A stretch of 64,000 nucleotides of DNA from Pseudomonas oryzihabitans NBRC 102199 (GTDB lineage: Bacteria > Pseudomonadota > Gammaproteobacteria > Pseudomonadales > Pseudomonadaceae), in contig NZ_BBIT01000005.1 in NCBI RefSeq assembly GCF_000730625.1, positions 434,001 through 498,000 of the forward strand, in the 5' to 3' direction. The position numbers and the translations under genes are program-made. Positions within the stretch are counted from its first letter, which is position 1. Each line of letters opens with the position of its first letter. This document shows, piece by piece, positions 1 to 9,350 of this stretch. Under the pieces are notes generated by a model. That model searched no databases and was not told where the DNA came from. It worked only from the letters and a program-made list of their open reading frames with translations.

Positions 1-733
1 GTTTGAAACCATCGACGAAGGTGCTGCTGCCGCCGCGTGCGTCGTTGACCAGGCAGTGCAGGAATTGCAGACCGGGTTGCAACTCGCGGGTCGGCAGATC
101 GGTATGCAGCGGGAGGTTGAAGGCGGTATAGGCGTTGCTGTCCGCATCGACCTTGGACTGGACATCGAAGAGCGTGCCGAAATTGCTTTCCCGGATGAAG
201 GAAATGCGTTTCGCCACGGGGACGAGCGCGCCGCTTTCGGTAGGCACGTCGTGGATCAGGGACAGGCCGGTATCTCTCACCATTAGCAGCCAGGCCAGCA
301 GCGCGGTGTCGTCGGCCATTACGTCGGTGTAATGGAAGGCTGGAACAGCCAGGCTGCTGTCCCAGAGCCTTTTCTTCGGCTTCAGCCGTTCCCGTTCAGC
401 GAGGGATTCCTCGTCATAGGCGTGGGCGCGCAACCAACCCGCGTCGTAGGTACTGGCATGCCCGTCTTGCCAGAGGATGTCCAGATTGCCGTCATCCGTG
501 AGGGTCACCCGGGCGGCCTGAATGTCTTCGGGAATATCCAGGATCTCGACGACCTGCTCGCGGGTAACGGAATAGACACAGCGCGAGCAGGGGCAGTTGT
601 CCCTGAGCCAGAGCAGGTGGTAGGGACTGGTTCGGCCGTCCAGCCAAAGCACCGTGACCTGAGTGTCATCCTCCAGGGCGCTGCGTATCGGGCTGATGAC
701 CTTGTAGGTACTGAAGTCGGCGATGGCGCTCAT
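1..733 (-). CDS. gamma-butyrobetaine dioxygenase (hydroxylase), 5' part only
   Basis: The gene starts at ATG 733 and runs off the left edge, leaving 244 residues visible. The N-terminus has the DUF971-type domain with Cys47, Cys49 and Cys52 (DNCPCSRC), which binds zinc in gamma-butyrobetaine hydroxylases. It is followed by the start of a TauD-like Fe(II)/2-oxoglutarate fold with the HxD iron ligands His210 and Asp212 (LPLHTDLPTRE). Enzymes of this family hydroxylate gamma-butyrobetaine to L-carnitine. It lies 36 nt downstream of cdhB on the same strand and is probably the last gene of the carnitine operon, so it would feed the substrate for CdhA. The distal iron-binding His is outside the window. 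Trimethyllysine dioxygenase shares the fold, but the context favours gamma-butyrobetaine. Confidence 0.88.
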   Translation of the reverse strand, partial: MSAIADFSTYKVISPIRSALEDDTQVTVLWLDGRTSPYHLLWLRDNCPCSRCVYSVTREQVVEILDIPEDIQAARVTLTDDGNLDILWQDGHASTYDAGWLRAHAYDEESLAERERLKPKKRLWDSSLAVPAFHYTDVMADDTALLAWLLMVRDTGLSLIHDVPTESGALVPVAKRISFIRESNFGTLFDVQSKVDADSNAYTAFNLPLHTDLPTRELQPGLQFLHCLVNDARGGSSTFVDGFK

Positions 734-769
734 GTCAGGGTGACTCCGCTGGATCCTTGGGGTCGTTGG

Positions 770-1240
770 TCATTTTCTCGCGGGCGGCAGGCCGATGACC
801 CGCCCGACGTGCTCCGGCCAGGGTTCGTCCCGCTGCGCCGCCAGCCGGGTCGCCAGCCAGTCGTGCACCGCGGGGGCGAAGGGCGCCGATTTAGGACCGG
901 CTAGGTCCACGTGCAGCAGCAACTGCTCGGAGGCGGCCAGCAGCTCTGTCTCGCCCTCGCGATACAGCCCGAAGTGCAGGTGCAGACGCTTGGCGTCCAG
1001 AGCCAGGAATCTCACCCGCACCTCCAGCTGGGCGTCCGCCTTCACCTCGTGCAGGAAGTTGAGATGGCACTCCAGGGTGAACAGCGAGTGCCCGCTGGCG
1101 GCGCGGCCGGCGGCGTCCAGGCCCATGGCGTCCATCAGGGCGTCGGTGGCGTGGCTGAAGATCAGCAGGTAGTAGGCGTCGCGCAGATGACCGTTGTAGT
1201 CGACCCACTCGGGGGCGACGGTGGTGCTGTGGATCAGCAT
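770..1240 (-). CDS. cdhB: betainyl-CoA thioesterase CdhB
   Basis: The product is a 156-residue hotdog-fold thioesterase of the 4-hydroxybenzoyl-CoA thioesterase type, with a typical N-terminal motif (WVDYNGHLRDAYYL). In the Pseudomonas carnitine pathway CdhB hydrolyses betainyl-CoA, formed by dehydrocarnitine cleavage, to glycine betaine and CoA. It lies 10 nt after cdhA and 36 nt before the gamma-butyrobetaine dioxygenase gene, within the leftward caiX-cdhC-cdhA-cdhB operon. The length and order match the P. aeruginosa locus. It is probably cytoplasmic and induced with the operon by CdhR. Confidence 0.9.
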   Translation of the reverse strand: MLIHSTTVAPEWVDYNGHLRDAYYLLIFSHATDALMDAMGLDAAGRAASGHSLFTLECHLNFLHEVKADAQLEVRVRFLALDAKRLHLHFGLYREGETELLAASEQLLLHVDLAGPKSAPFAPAVHDWLATRLAAQRDEPWPEHVGRVIGLPPARK

Positions 1241-1250
1241 GACCCTTCTC

Positions 1251-2195
1251 CTAGTCCCGAATCCCGTGGCGTGTCTTGCAGTCGGCGATGGCCGCCTGCA
1301 CCGCCAGCAGGCAGTCGTCGCGATAGCGCTCCAGCGCCGCCAGTTCCAGGTCGCCCTGCTGGGCCTGGGTGCCCTCGACCACGGCGTCGATCAGGCCGTC
1401 GGTCAGCTCCGGGGCTTCCAGGTAGGTCCAGGGCAGCTTCAGGGCCGGGCCGAATTGCTGCATGAAGTGGCGCATGCCCGCCGGGCCGCCGGCCAGGGTG
1501 TAGGTGAGGAAGGTGCCCATGAACGACCAGCGCAGGCCGGCGCCATAGCGGATGGCGTCGTCGATCTCGCCGGTGGTGGCGACGCCGTCGTTGACCAGGT
1601 GCAGCGCCTCGCGCCACAGGGCTTCGAGCAGGCGGTCGGCAATGAAGCCGGGCACCTCCTTGCGCACCCGCAGCGGCCGCATGCCCAGCTCGCGATAGAA
1701 GGCCTCGGCGCGCTCCAGGTTGGCCGTCGAGGTCTGGCTGCCACCCACCACCTCCACCAGCGGCAGCAGGTAGACGGGGTTGAAGGGATGGCCCACCAGG
1801 CAGCGCTCGGGGTGCTGGGCGTCGGCATAGAAGTCACTGGGCAGCAGCCCCGAGGTGCTGGAGCAGATCAGGGCGTCGGGCCGCGCCGCCCGGCTGACCC
1901 GGGCATGGAGGTCGCGCTTGAGCTCCAGGCGCTCGGGGGCGCTTTCCTGGATGACGTCGGCGCTGGCCACCGCGGCCTTCAGATCGGTATGGAAACTCAG
2001 GCGCTCCAGGCTGGCGCCGGGCGCCAGGCCCTGGGCCTCCAGCGCCGGCCAGGCATTGGCCAGGCGCGTGCGCAGGGCGGCCTCGGCGCCGGGTGCCGGG
2101 TCCCAGGCACGGACGTCCAGGCCCCGAGCCAGGGCCCGGGCGATCCAGCCGGCACCGATCACGCCGGTGCCGAGGGCGGCGAAGACGGCGCTCAT
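1251..2195 (-). CDS. cdhA: L-carnitine dehydrogenase CdhA
   Basis: The product has 314 residues and belongs to the 3-hydroxyacyl-CoA dehydrogenase family. A Rossmann NAD-binding motif is at residues 9-14 (GTGVIGAGW), and the catalytic-region motif [17 protein letters not shown] lies mid-protein. It oxidises L-carnitine to 3-dehydrocarnitine with NAD+. The ATG at 2195 overlaps the cdhC stop as ATGA, giving translational coupling. A longer in-frame reading extends to 2693 but runs entirely inside cdhC, so the start at 2195 is preferred. The member with no CoA substrate is identified by its neighbours cdhC, cdhB and caiX. Confidence 0.93.
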   Translation of the reverse strand: MSAVFAALGTGVIGAGWIARALARGLDVRAWDPAPGAEAALRTRLANAWPALEAQGLAPGASLERLSFHTDLKAAVASADVIQESAPERLELKRDLHARVSRAARPDALICSSTSGLLPSDFYADAQHPERCLVGHPFNPVYLLPLVEVVGGSQTSTANLERAEAFYRELGMRPLRVRKEVPGFIADRLLEALWREALHLVNDGVATTGEIDDAIRYGAGLRWSFMGTFLTYTLAGGPAGMRHFMQQFGPALKLPWTYLEAPELTDGLIDAVVEGTQAQQGDLELAALERYRDDCLLAVQAAIADCKTRHGIRD

Positions 2196-3079
2196 CGGGC
2201 ACCTCCCAGCTGCATGCGGTCCCGCCCTTCGGCCGGGCTCAGAGCGCGTCCGCCCAGCCGTTCGATGATCTGGATGACCCGCTCCACCAGGCTGCCGTTG
2301 GTGGCGTGGACGCCCCGGTCCAGCCAGAGATTGTCCTCCAGGCCGACGCGGACGTTGCCGCCCAGCAGCATGGCCTGGGCGGCCATGGGCATCTGCATCC
2401 GGCCGATGCCGAAGCCGGCCCAGCAGGCGCCCGCCGGCAGGTTGTCGACCATGGCCTTCATGGTGGTGGTGTCGGCCGGGGCGCCCCAGGGAATGCCCAG
2501 GCACAGCTGGAACAGCGGATCCTTCAGCAGGCCCTCCTTGAGCAACTGCTTGGCGAACCAGAGGTGGCCGGTGTCGAAGATCTCCAGCTCGGCCTTCACC
2601 CCCAGTTCGGTTATGCGCCTGGCCCCGGCGCGCAGTTGCGCGGGGGTGGAGACATAGATGAAGTCGCCGTCGCCGAAGTTGAGGGTGCCGCAATCCAGGG
2701 TGCAGATGTCCGGACGCAATTCCTCGACGTGCAGCAGGCGGGTGAGGGGGCCGACCAGGTCCGAGCCGGGGCCGAAGTCGGTGGGCGTCTCGCCCGGGCC
2801 GATCTCCAGGTCGCCGCCCATGCCGGCGGTGAGGTTGATGACGATCTCGGTGTCCGCCTCGCGGATGCGCTCAACCACCTCGCGATAGAGCGCCACGTCG
2901 CGACTCGGCTTGCCGGTGGCGGGATCGCGCACATGGGCGTGCACCACGGTGGCGCCGGCGCGGGCCGCCTCCAGGGCGGCGGCGGCGATCTGCGCCGGGG
3001 TAACGGGGACATGGGGATTGCGGCCTACGGTATCACCGGCGCCGGTCAGGGCGCAGGTGACGATGACATCGGTGTTCAT
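2192..3079 (-). CDS. cdhC: 3-dehydrocarnitine cleavage enzyme CdhC (BKACE family)
   Basis: The product is a 295-residue beta-keto acid cleavage enzyme (DUF849, BKACE). The zinc-ligand motif HAHVRDP lies near residue 48, in a TIM-barrel sequence that begins [17 protein letters not shown]. In carnitine catabolism it condenses 3-dehydrocarnitine with acetyl-CoA and cleaves it to betainyl-CoA and acetoacetate. It lies between caiX (19 nt upstream) and cdhA (4-nt overlap). BKACE enzymes vary in substrate, so the assignment rests on the syntenic cdh operon. Confidence 0.92.
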   Translation of the reverse strand: MNTDVIVTCALTGAGDTVGRNPHVPVTPAQIAAAALEAARAGATVVHAHVRDPATGKPSRDVALYREVVERIREADTEIVINLTAGMGGDLEIGPGETPTDFGPGSDLVGPLTRLLHVEELRPDICTLDCGTLNFGDGDFIYVSTPAQLRAGARRITELGVKAELEIFDTGHLWFAKQLLKEGLLKDPLFQLCLGIPWGAPADTTTMKAMVDNLPAGACWAGFGIGRMQMPMAAQAMLLGGNVRVGLEDNLWLDRGVHATNGSLVERVIQIIERLGGRALSPAEGRDRMQLGGAR

Positions 3080-3098
3080 GGGGTCTGTCCTTGGGCGA

Positions 3099-4031
3099 TC
3101 AGAGCTTGAGAGCGGCGGGCTGGCCGGTACGGGTGGTCACGCCCTGGAGAAAGGCGTCGAGACGTTGCGGGTTGTCCTTGAGCCAGGCGCGGGCGGCGTC
3201 CTTGGGCGCGGTGCGCTCCAGGATGGGCGCCATCACGGCACTGACCTCGGCACTGTCCATGTGCAGATTGCTGAGCAGGCGCTGGACGTTGGCGCAGCGC
3301 TGCGGATAGTCGGCGGTGGTCACCACCGAGACCGTGGCCTGGCCTTCGTTGGGGCCGAAGACGTCTTCGCTGCCGGTCAGGTAGCGCATCTTGATCTGCA
3401 GGTTCATCGGATGCGGCTTCCAGCCAAAGAAGACGATCCACTCCTTGCGCTTCTCGGCGCGGCGCACGGCGGTGAGCATGCCCGCCTCGCTGGACTCCAC
3501 CAGCTGGAAGTCCTTGAGGCCGAAACGGTCGGTCTTGATCATCTCGGCGGTGCCGCGGTTGGCGCCGCTGCCCGGCTCGATGCCGTAGATCTTGCCGCCG
3601 AGCTTGTCCTTGAAGCGGGCGATGTCGGCAAAGGTCTTCAGGCCCCCCTCGTAGACGTACTCGGGCACCGCATAGGTGGACTGGGCATCGGCCAGCAGCG
3701 GCGGAGTGATTACCTTGACCTGCCCCTTGTCGACGAAGGGCTGCACCACCGGCTGCATGGTCGGTTGCCAGTAGCCGAGGAACACATCGAGATTCTTGTC
3801 GCCCATGGCCGCCATGATGATCTGCTGGGAGGCGGTGGTCGGCTTCACGCCGTAGCCGAGGCCTTCGAGCATGACCTCGGCCAGGGCGCTGGTGGCGACC
3901 ACGTCGGTCCAGCCGACGATGCCCATCCGTACCGTCTGGCAGCTGTCGGGATCGGCGGCGCGGGCGCTGCCAAGGGTGGCGGCCAGCAGGCCGCAGGCGA
4001 GGAGGGTGGCACTGAGGGTCTTGTTGGGCAT
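3099..4031 (-). CDS. caiX: carnitine-binding periplasmic protein CaiX
   Basis: The product is a 310-residue OpuAC-type quaternary-amine-binding protein. A clear Sec signal peptide ([16 protein letters not shown], cut near residue 25) precedes the mature start [16 protein letters not shown]. In P. aeruginosa CaiX delivers carnitine to a betaine/choline ABC permease encoded elsewhere, and no permease genes are adjacent here either. AGGGAG lies 6 nt before the ATG. It is the first gene of the cdh operon and is divergent from cdhR across 155 nt. Confidence 0.92.
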   Translation of the reverse strand: MPNKTLSATLLACGLLAATLGSARAADPDSCQTVRMGIVGWTDVVATSALAEVMLEGLGYGVKPTTASQQIIMAAMGDKNLDVFLGYWQPTMQPVVQPFVDKGQVKVITPPLLADAQSTYAVPEYVYEGGLKTFADIARFKDKLGGKIYGIEPGSGANRGTAEMIKTDRFGLKDFQLVESSEAGMLTAVRRAEKRKEWIVFFGWKPHPMNLQIKMRYLTGSEDVFGPNEGQATVSVVTTADYPQRCANVQRLLSNLHMDSAEVSAVMAPILERTAPKDAARAWLKDNPQRLDAFLQGVTTRTGQPAALKL

Positions 4032-4186
4032 GACGAACTCCCTGGGGCGGCGGGCGGGGATGACTGCCGGTTGCCTTCTACCCTAGGCGCCTCGCCCCGC
4101 CGCCATGTGCAGCCCGACGACCGGAATTTGCACCCTGGCGACCTTCTTGCTTGCCCAAGCCAACCGTTACCGAGGACGCCCCACCC
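4032..4186. promoter_or_regulatory. divergent caiX/cdhR control region
   Basis: This 155-nt gap separates the leftward cdh operon from the rightward cdhR gene. In P. aeruginosa, CdhR binds the equivalent gap and activates caiX-cdhCAB when carnitine is present. I could not assign an operator or a clear -35/-10 pair with confidence, so this marks the region by context only. Confidence 0.5.
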
Positions 4187-5173
4187 ATGCCGCAGTCCTT
4201 TGCCTTTCTCCTGCTGCCCGGCTTTTCCGCCCTGGGCTTCATCGCCACCCTGGAACCCCTGCGGGTGGCCAACCGCTTTCGCCCGGGCAGCTACCGCTGG
4301 CGCATCCTCGGTCGCGAGGGCGCGGCGGTGACCGCCAGCAACGGCATGTCGGTCAATGTCGACAGTGGCCTCGATGCCCTGGAAGCGGGCACCACCCTGT
4401 TCGTGGTGGCCGGTTTCGAGCCCCTGGCCCATTACGACGACGGCCTCGCCAGCTGGCTGCGCCAGGTCGCCCGCCACGGCCATCCCCTGGGCGGGATCGA
4501 CACGGGTGCCCTGGTGCTGGCGCGTGCCGGGCTGCTGGACGGCCATAGGATCACCCTGCACTGGGAGGCGGTGGCGGCCTTTCGCGAAGCCTGGCCGCAG
4601 CTCGAGGTGACCGGCGAGCTGTTCGAGATCGACCGCGGCCGCATCACCTGCGCCGGCGGCACGGCCAGCCTCGACCTGCTGCTGGAACTGATCGGCCGCA
4701 GCCACGGCAGCGAACTGGCGGTGCAGGTCTCCGAGCAATTCGTGCTCGGGCGCATTCGCCCGCCGCGCGAGCACCAGCGGCTGCAGGTGGCGCAGCGCTA
4801 CGGTATCGCCAATCGCAAGCTGATCCGCGTGGTGGAGCGCATGGAGCGCCACACCGAGACGCCCCTGGGCACCCTGGAACTGGCCGCCGGCATCCAGGTG
4901 ACCCGCCGCCAGCTGGAGCGGCTGTTCCGCCTCCACCTGCAGACGACCCCCTCCACCTTCTATCTGCAGTTGCGCCTGGACCGGGCCCGCCAGCTGCTGC
5001 AGCAGGGGGAGGCCAGCGTGCTGGACGTCGCCCTGGCCTGCGGCTTCGAGTCCGCGTCCTATTTCTCCCGCTGCTACCGCCAGCGCTTCGGCCTGAGTCC
5101 GCGGGAAGACCGACCGCACCGGTCGTCGGCGCCGGAGCTTGCGGCGGCGGCTGCCGGCCTGCCGCCGGGGTAG
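4187..5173 (+). CDS. cdhR: carnitine-responsive AraC-family activator CdhR
   Basis: The product is a 328-residue regulator with an N-terminal DJ-1/PfpI-like (type 1 glutamine amidotransferase-like) sensor domain beginning MPQSFAFLLLPGFSALGF. A C-terminal AraC double helix-turn-helix covers roughly residues 215-310 (LGTLELAAGIQVTRRQLERL and GFESASYFSRCYRQRFGLSP). The ATG at 4187 has GAGGA 10 nt upstream and is preferred to the in-frame TTG at 4151. The family activates genes for quaternary-amine breakdown. Its position divergent from caiX identifies it as the carnitine regulator rather than GbdR. Confidence 0.9.
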   Translation: MPQSFAFLLLPGFSALGFIATLEPLRVANRFRPGSYRWRILGREGAAVTASNGMSVNVDSGLDALEAGTTLFVVAGFEPLAHYDDGLASWLRQVARHGHPLGGIDTGALVLARAGLLDGHRITLHWEAVAAFREAWPQLEVTGELFEIDRGRITCAGGTASLDLLLELIGRSHGSELAVQVSEQFVLGRIRPPREHQRLQVAQRYGIANRKLIRVVERMERHTETPLGTLELAAGIQVTRRQLERLFRLHLQTTPSTFYLQLRLDRARQLLQQGEASVLDVALACGFESASYFSRCYRQRFGLSPREDRPHRSSAPELAAAAAGLPPG

Positions 5174-5304
5174 GCCGACCCGCTCACTGACGCTTCTGGT
5201 GATACCCCTGTCGTTTTTGCATCCGGTCGGCCAGGACCCCGGGGCTATGCTGGCCTCGAATCGCCGGCACCCGTTCCGGCGCGAGACCAACGCCGGAGCC
5301 CGTC

Positions 5305-6281
<977 letters not shown>

Positions 6282-6282
<1 letters not shown>

Positions 6283-6425
6283 TGAATACCTCTGGAGCCT
6301 ACTGCGCACACCGCTAGCGGCGTCGCGTCCTCGCGCCAGGTTCGCCGTACCTCGGTACTGCTCTCACCTGGCGCTGCGGGACTCCTTGCCAGCGGCGCGC
6401 TCGCTACGGCTCCACAGGCATTCAC
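6282..6425. repeat. 144-nt imperfect palindrome between the dipeptidase and DUF5943 genes
   Basis: The outer arms 6282-6299 (GTGAATACCTCTGGAGCC) and 6408-6425 pair at 16 of 18 positions. Inner pairs continue toward the centre: GCGCCAGGT near 6334 pairs with ACCTGGCGC near 6366, and a GTAC...GTAC tip lies near 6347-6358. The left arm begins at the last base of the dipeptidase stop codon. The structure could act as an attenuator or processing site, or be a miniature mobile repeat. Confidence 0.7.
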
Positions 6426-6470
6426 CCACACCTTTTTTTAGATACGTATTAGCGAATCGGAGCTCCACAC

Positions 6471-7001
6471 ATGGCCAGCCACGCCCCCGAAATGCCCATC
6501 CAGGTCGACGACGAAACCGGCGTCTGGACCACCGACGCCTTGCCGATGCTGTACGTACCCCGGCACTTCTTCGTCAACAACCACATGGGTATCGAAGAAG
6601 TCCTGGGCGCCGACAAATACGCCGAGATCCTCTACAAGGCCGGCTACAAGTCCGCCTGGCACTGGTGCGAGAAGGAAGCCGAGTGCCATGGCATCCACGG
6701 CGCCGCGGTGTTCGAGCACTACATGAAGCGCCTGTCGCAGCGCGGCTGGGGCCTGTTCGAGACCCAGAAGCTGGACCTGGACACCGGCCATGCCGAGGTC
6801 AAGCTCAAGCACTCCGCCTTCGTCTACGTCTACGGCAAGGTCAATCGCAAGGTCGACTACATGTTCACCGGCTGGTTCTCCGGCGCCATCGACCAGATCC
6901 TGGCCGCCAAGGGCAGTGCCATCCGCACCGTCACCGTCCAGGAATACAGCGGTTCCGAAGAAGGCCATGACGACGGCCTGTTCGTCACCCGGCCGAAGTA
7001 A
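6471..7001 (+). CDS. DUF5943 (V4R-like) protein of the dimethylglycine cluster
   Basis: The product is a 176-residue soluble protein of the DUF5943/4-vinyl-reductase-like group, matching the position of P. aeruginosa PA5397 between the dipeptidase and dgcA. The centre holds a Cys/His-containing stretch (SAWHWCEKEAECHGIHG, about residues 61-77) of the kind used for small-ligand or metal binding in V4R domains. GGAG lies about 9 nt before the ATG. Its function is unknown. Conservation with dgcAB suggests an accessory role in demethylation, such as cofactor handling, which is inference. Confidence 0.85.
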   Translation: MASHAPEMPIQVDDETGVWTTDALPMLYVPRHFFVNNHMGIEEVLGADKYAEILYKAGYKSAWHWCEKEAECHGIHGAAVFEHYMKRLSQRGWGLFETQKLDLDTGHAEVKLKHSAFVYVYGKVNRKVDYMFTGWFSGAIDQILAAKGSAIRTVTVQEYSGSEEGHDDGLFVTRPK

Positions 7002-7106
7002 CGTCCCGCCCCCGGGTGGCCGCCGACCCGCTCGCCGCCACCCCAGCGACACCCCAGAGCAAGAGCGCGGCTCAAGACCGCGCACCAGCCGATCGAGGAG
7101 AAGGTC

Positions 7107-9167
7107 ATGGCCTTCGAAGCAATGTTCCAGCCGATCCAGATCGGCAAGCTCACCATCCGCAACCGCGTACTCTCCACGGCCCACGCCGAGGTCTATGCCA
7201 CCGATGGCGGCATGACCACCGAGCGCTACGTCAAGTATTACGAAGAGAAGGCCAAGGGCGGCATCGGCCTGGCCATCTGCGGGGGTTCCTCGGTGGTCGC
7301 CATCGACAGCCCGCAGCACTGGTGGAGTTCGGTCAACCTGTCCACCGACCGCATCATTCCGCACTTCCAGAATCTGGCCGACGCCATGCACAAGCACGGC
7401 GCCAAGATCATGATCCAGATCACCCACATGGGGCGCCGTTCGCGCTGGGACGGCGGCCACTGGCCGACACTGATGTCGCCGTCGGGCATCCGCGAGCCCG
7501 TACACCGCGCCACCTGCAAGACCATCGAGCCGGAAGAGATCTGGCGGGTGATCGGCAACTTCGCCCAGGCCGCCCGCCGGGCCAAGGCCGGCGGCCTGGA
7601 CGGCGTCGAGCTGTCCGCCGTGCACCAGCACATGATCGACCAGTTCTGGTCGCCGCGGGTCAACAAGCGTACCGACGAATGGGGCGGCAGCTTCGAGAAC
7701 CGCATGAGATTCGGCATGGAGGTGCTCAAGGCCGTGCGTGCCGAGGTCGGTGACGACTTCTGCGTCGGCATGCGCATCACCGGCGACGAATTCCACCCGG
7801 ACGGTCTGTCCCACGACGACATGAAGCAGATCGCCAAGTACTACAGCGACACCGGCATGCTCGACTTCATCGGCGTGGTCGGCTCGGGGTGCGACACCCA
7901 CAACACCCTGGCCAACGTCATCCCCAACATGACCTATCCGCCGGAGCCCTTCCTGCACCTGGCCGCGGGCATCAAGGAAGTGGTCAACGTACCGGTGCTG
8001 CACGCCCAGAACATCAAGGATCCGAACCAGGCCACCCGTATCCTGGAGGGCGGCTACGTCGACATGGTCGGCATGACCCGCGCCCACATCGCCGATCCGC
8101 ACCTGATCACCAAGATCAAGATGGGGCAGATCGACCAGATCCGTCAGTGCGTCGGCGCCAACTACTGCATCGACCGCCAGTACAACGGCCTGGACGTGCT
8201 GTGCATCCAGAACGCCGCCACCAGCCGCGAATACATGGGCCTGCCGCACATCATCGAGAAGTCCACCGGGCCCAAGCGCAAGGTGGTCATCGTCGGCGGC
8301 GGCCCGGCCGGCATGGAGGCCGCGCGCGTCTCGGCCGAGCGCGGCCACGACGTCACCCTGTTCGAGAAGCAGGAGCAACTCGGCGGCCAGATCACCCTGG
8401 CCTCTCGCGCTCCGCAGCGCGACCAGATCGCCGGCATCACCCGCTGGTACCAGCTGGAACTGGCGCGCCTGGGCATCGACCTGCGCCTGGGCACCGCCGC
8501 CGATCCGGCGACCATCCTCGACCTGCGCCCGGACATCGTCATCCTGGCCAACGGCGGCCATCCCTTCCTGGAACAGGTCGATCACTGGCACGCCGCCGAC
8601 GGCCTGGTCGTCAGCAGCTGGGACATCCTCTCGGGCAAGGTCGAACCGGGCAAGAACGTGCTGGTGTACGACACCATCTGCGAATTCACCGGCATGTCGG
8701 TGGCCGACTACCTGGCCGACAAGGGCGCCCAGGTCGAGATCGTCACCGACGACATCAAGCCGGGCGTGGCCATCGGCGGGACCACCTTCCCGACCTACTA
8801 CCGCAGCCTCTATCCCAAGGAAGTGATCATGACCGGCGACCTGATGCTGGAAAAGGTCTACGCCGAGGGCGACAAGAAGGTCGCGGTGCTGGAGAACGAA
8901 TACACCGGCGCCCGCGAAGAGCGCGTGGTCGACCAGATCGTCATCGAGAACGGCGTGCGCCCGGACGAGGGGCTCTACTACGCCCTCAAGGAAGACTCGC
9001 GCAACAAGGGCCAGATGGACATCGAGGCGCTGTTCGCCATCGAGCCGCAGCCGGCGCTGGGCGAGACCGGCAACGGTTACCTGCTCTACCGGATCGGCGA
9101 CTGCGTGGCCCAGCGCAACACCCACGCCGCCATCTACGACGCCCTGCGCCTGTGCAAGGACTTCTAA
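7107..9167 (+). CDS. dgcA: dimethylglycine demethylase subunit DgcA
   Basis: The product has 686 residues, the same length as P. aeruginosa DgcA. The N-terminal half is an old-yellow-enzyme/trimethylamine-dehydrogenase TIM barrel that binds FMN. A cysteine-rich region follows (QCVGANYCIDRQYNGLDVLCIQN, about residues 347-370). The C-terminal half is an FAD/NAD-binding module with KVVIVGGGPAGMEAARV near residue 393. With DgcB it oxidatively removes a methyl group from dimethylglycine to give sarcosine. The usual trimethylamine-dehydrogenase 4Fe-4S spacing is altered at the linker. GGAG lies close before the ATG. dgcB begins 183 nt downstream. Confidence 0.93.
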   Translation: MAFEAMFQPIQIGKLTIRNRVLSTAHAEVYATDGGMTTERYVKYYEEKAKGGIGLAICGGSSVVAIDSPQHWWSSVNLSTDRIIPHFQNLADAMHKHGAKIMIQITHMGRRSRWDGGHWPTLMSPSGIREPVHRATCKTIEPEEIWRVIGNFAQAARRAKAGGLDGVELSAVHQHMIDQFWSPRVNKRTDEWGGSFENRMRFGMEVLKAVRAEVGDDFCVGMRITGDEFHPDGLSHDDMKQIAKYYSDTGMLDFIGVVGSGCDTHNTLANVIPNMTYPPEPFLHLAAGIKEVVNVPVLHAQNIKDPNQATRILEGGYVDMVGMTRAHIADPHLITKIKMGQIDQIRQCVGANYCIDRQYNGLDVLCIQNAATSREYMGLPHIIEKSTGPKRKVVIVGGGPAGMEAARVSAERGHDVTLFEKQEQLGGQITLASRAPQRDQIAGITRWYQLELARLGIDLRLGTAADPATILDLRPDIVILANGGHPFLEQVDHWHAADGLVVSSWDILSGKVEPGKNVLVYDTICEFTGMSVADYLADKGAQVEIVTDDIKPGVAIGGTTFPTYYRSLYPKEVIMTGDLMLEKVYAEGDKKVAVLENEYTGAREERVVDQIVIENGVRPDEGLYYALKEDSRNKGQMDIEALFAIEPQPALGETGNGYLLYRIGDCVAQRNTHAAIYDALRLCKDF

Positions 9168-9214
9168 GACACGCCCCGTGAGGGTTCGCAACGTCCGGTC
9201 GGCACGGACAGCCT

Positions 9215-9247
9215 CCTCTCCCTGAGGGAGAGGGCGGGGGTGAGGGG
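9215..9247. repeat. CTCTCCC/GGGAGAG hairpin repeat, dgcA-dgcB gap
   Basis: One copy of a dispersed intergenic element: CCTCTCCC-TGA-GGGAGAGG followed by GCGGGGGTGAGGGG. It forms a strong 8-bp stem inside the 183-nt gap between dgcA and dgcB. The same core recurs near 11.4, 13.6-13.9, 31.1 and 43.0-43.6 kb. Confidence 0.85.
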
Positions 9248-9350
9248 CCCAGCTGACGCCTTGGCGTCAAAGCGGGCTCTCCATCTCGGCTTTCTCCCCA
9301 GGGAGAGGAGGTGATCCGCCGCCACCCGAGGTCCCGTAGGGAGACCCGCA

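Noticed and set aside
2196-2693. N-terminal extension of CdhA
   Set aside because: It lies wholly within cdhC, in another frame, and the family start with the NAD motif is at 2195.
6438-9191. Long leftward open frame (917 codons) antisense to dgcA
   Set aside because: Its sequence is the reverse shadow of a conserved gene and shows no recognisable family.
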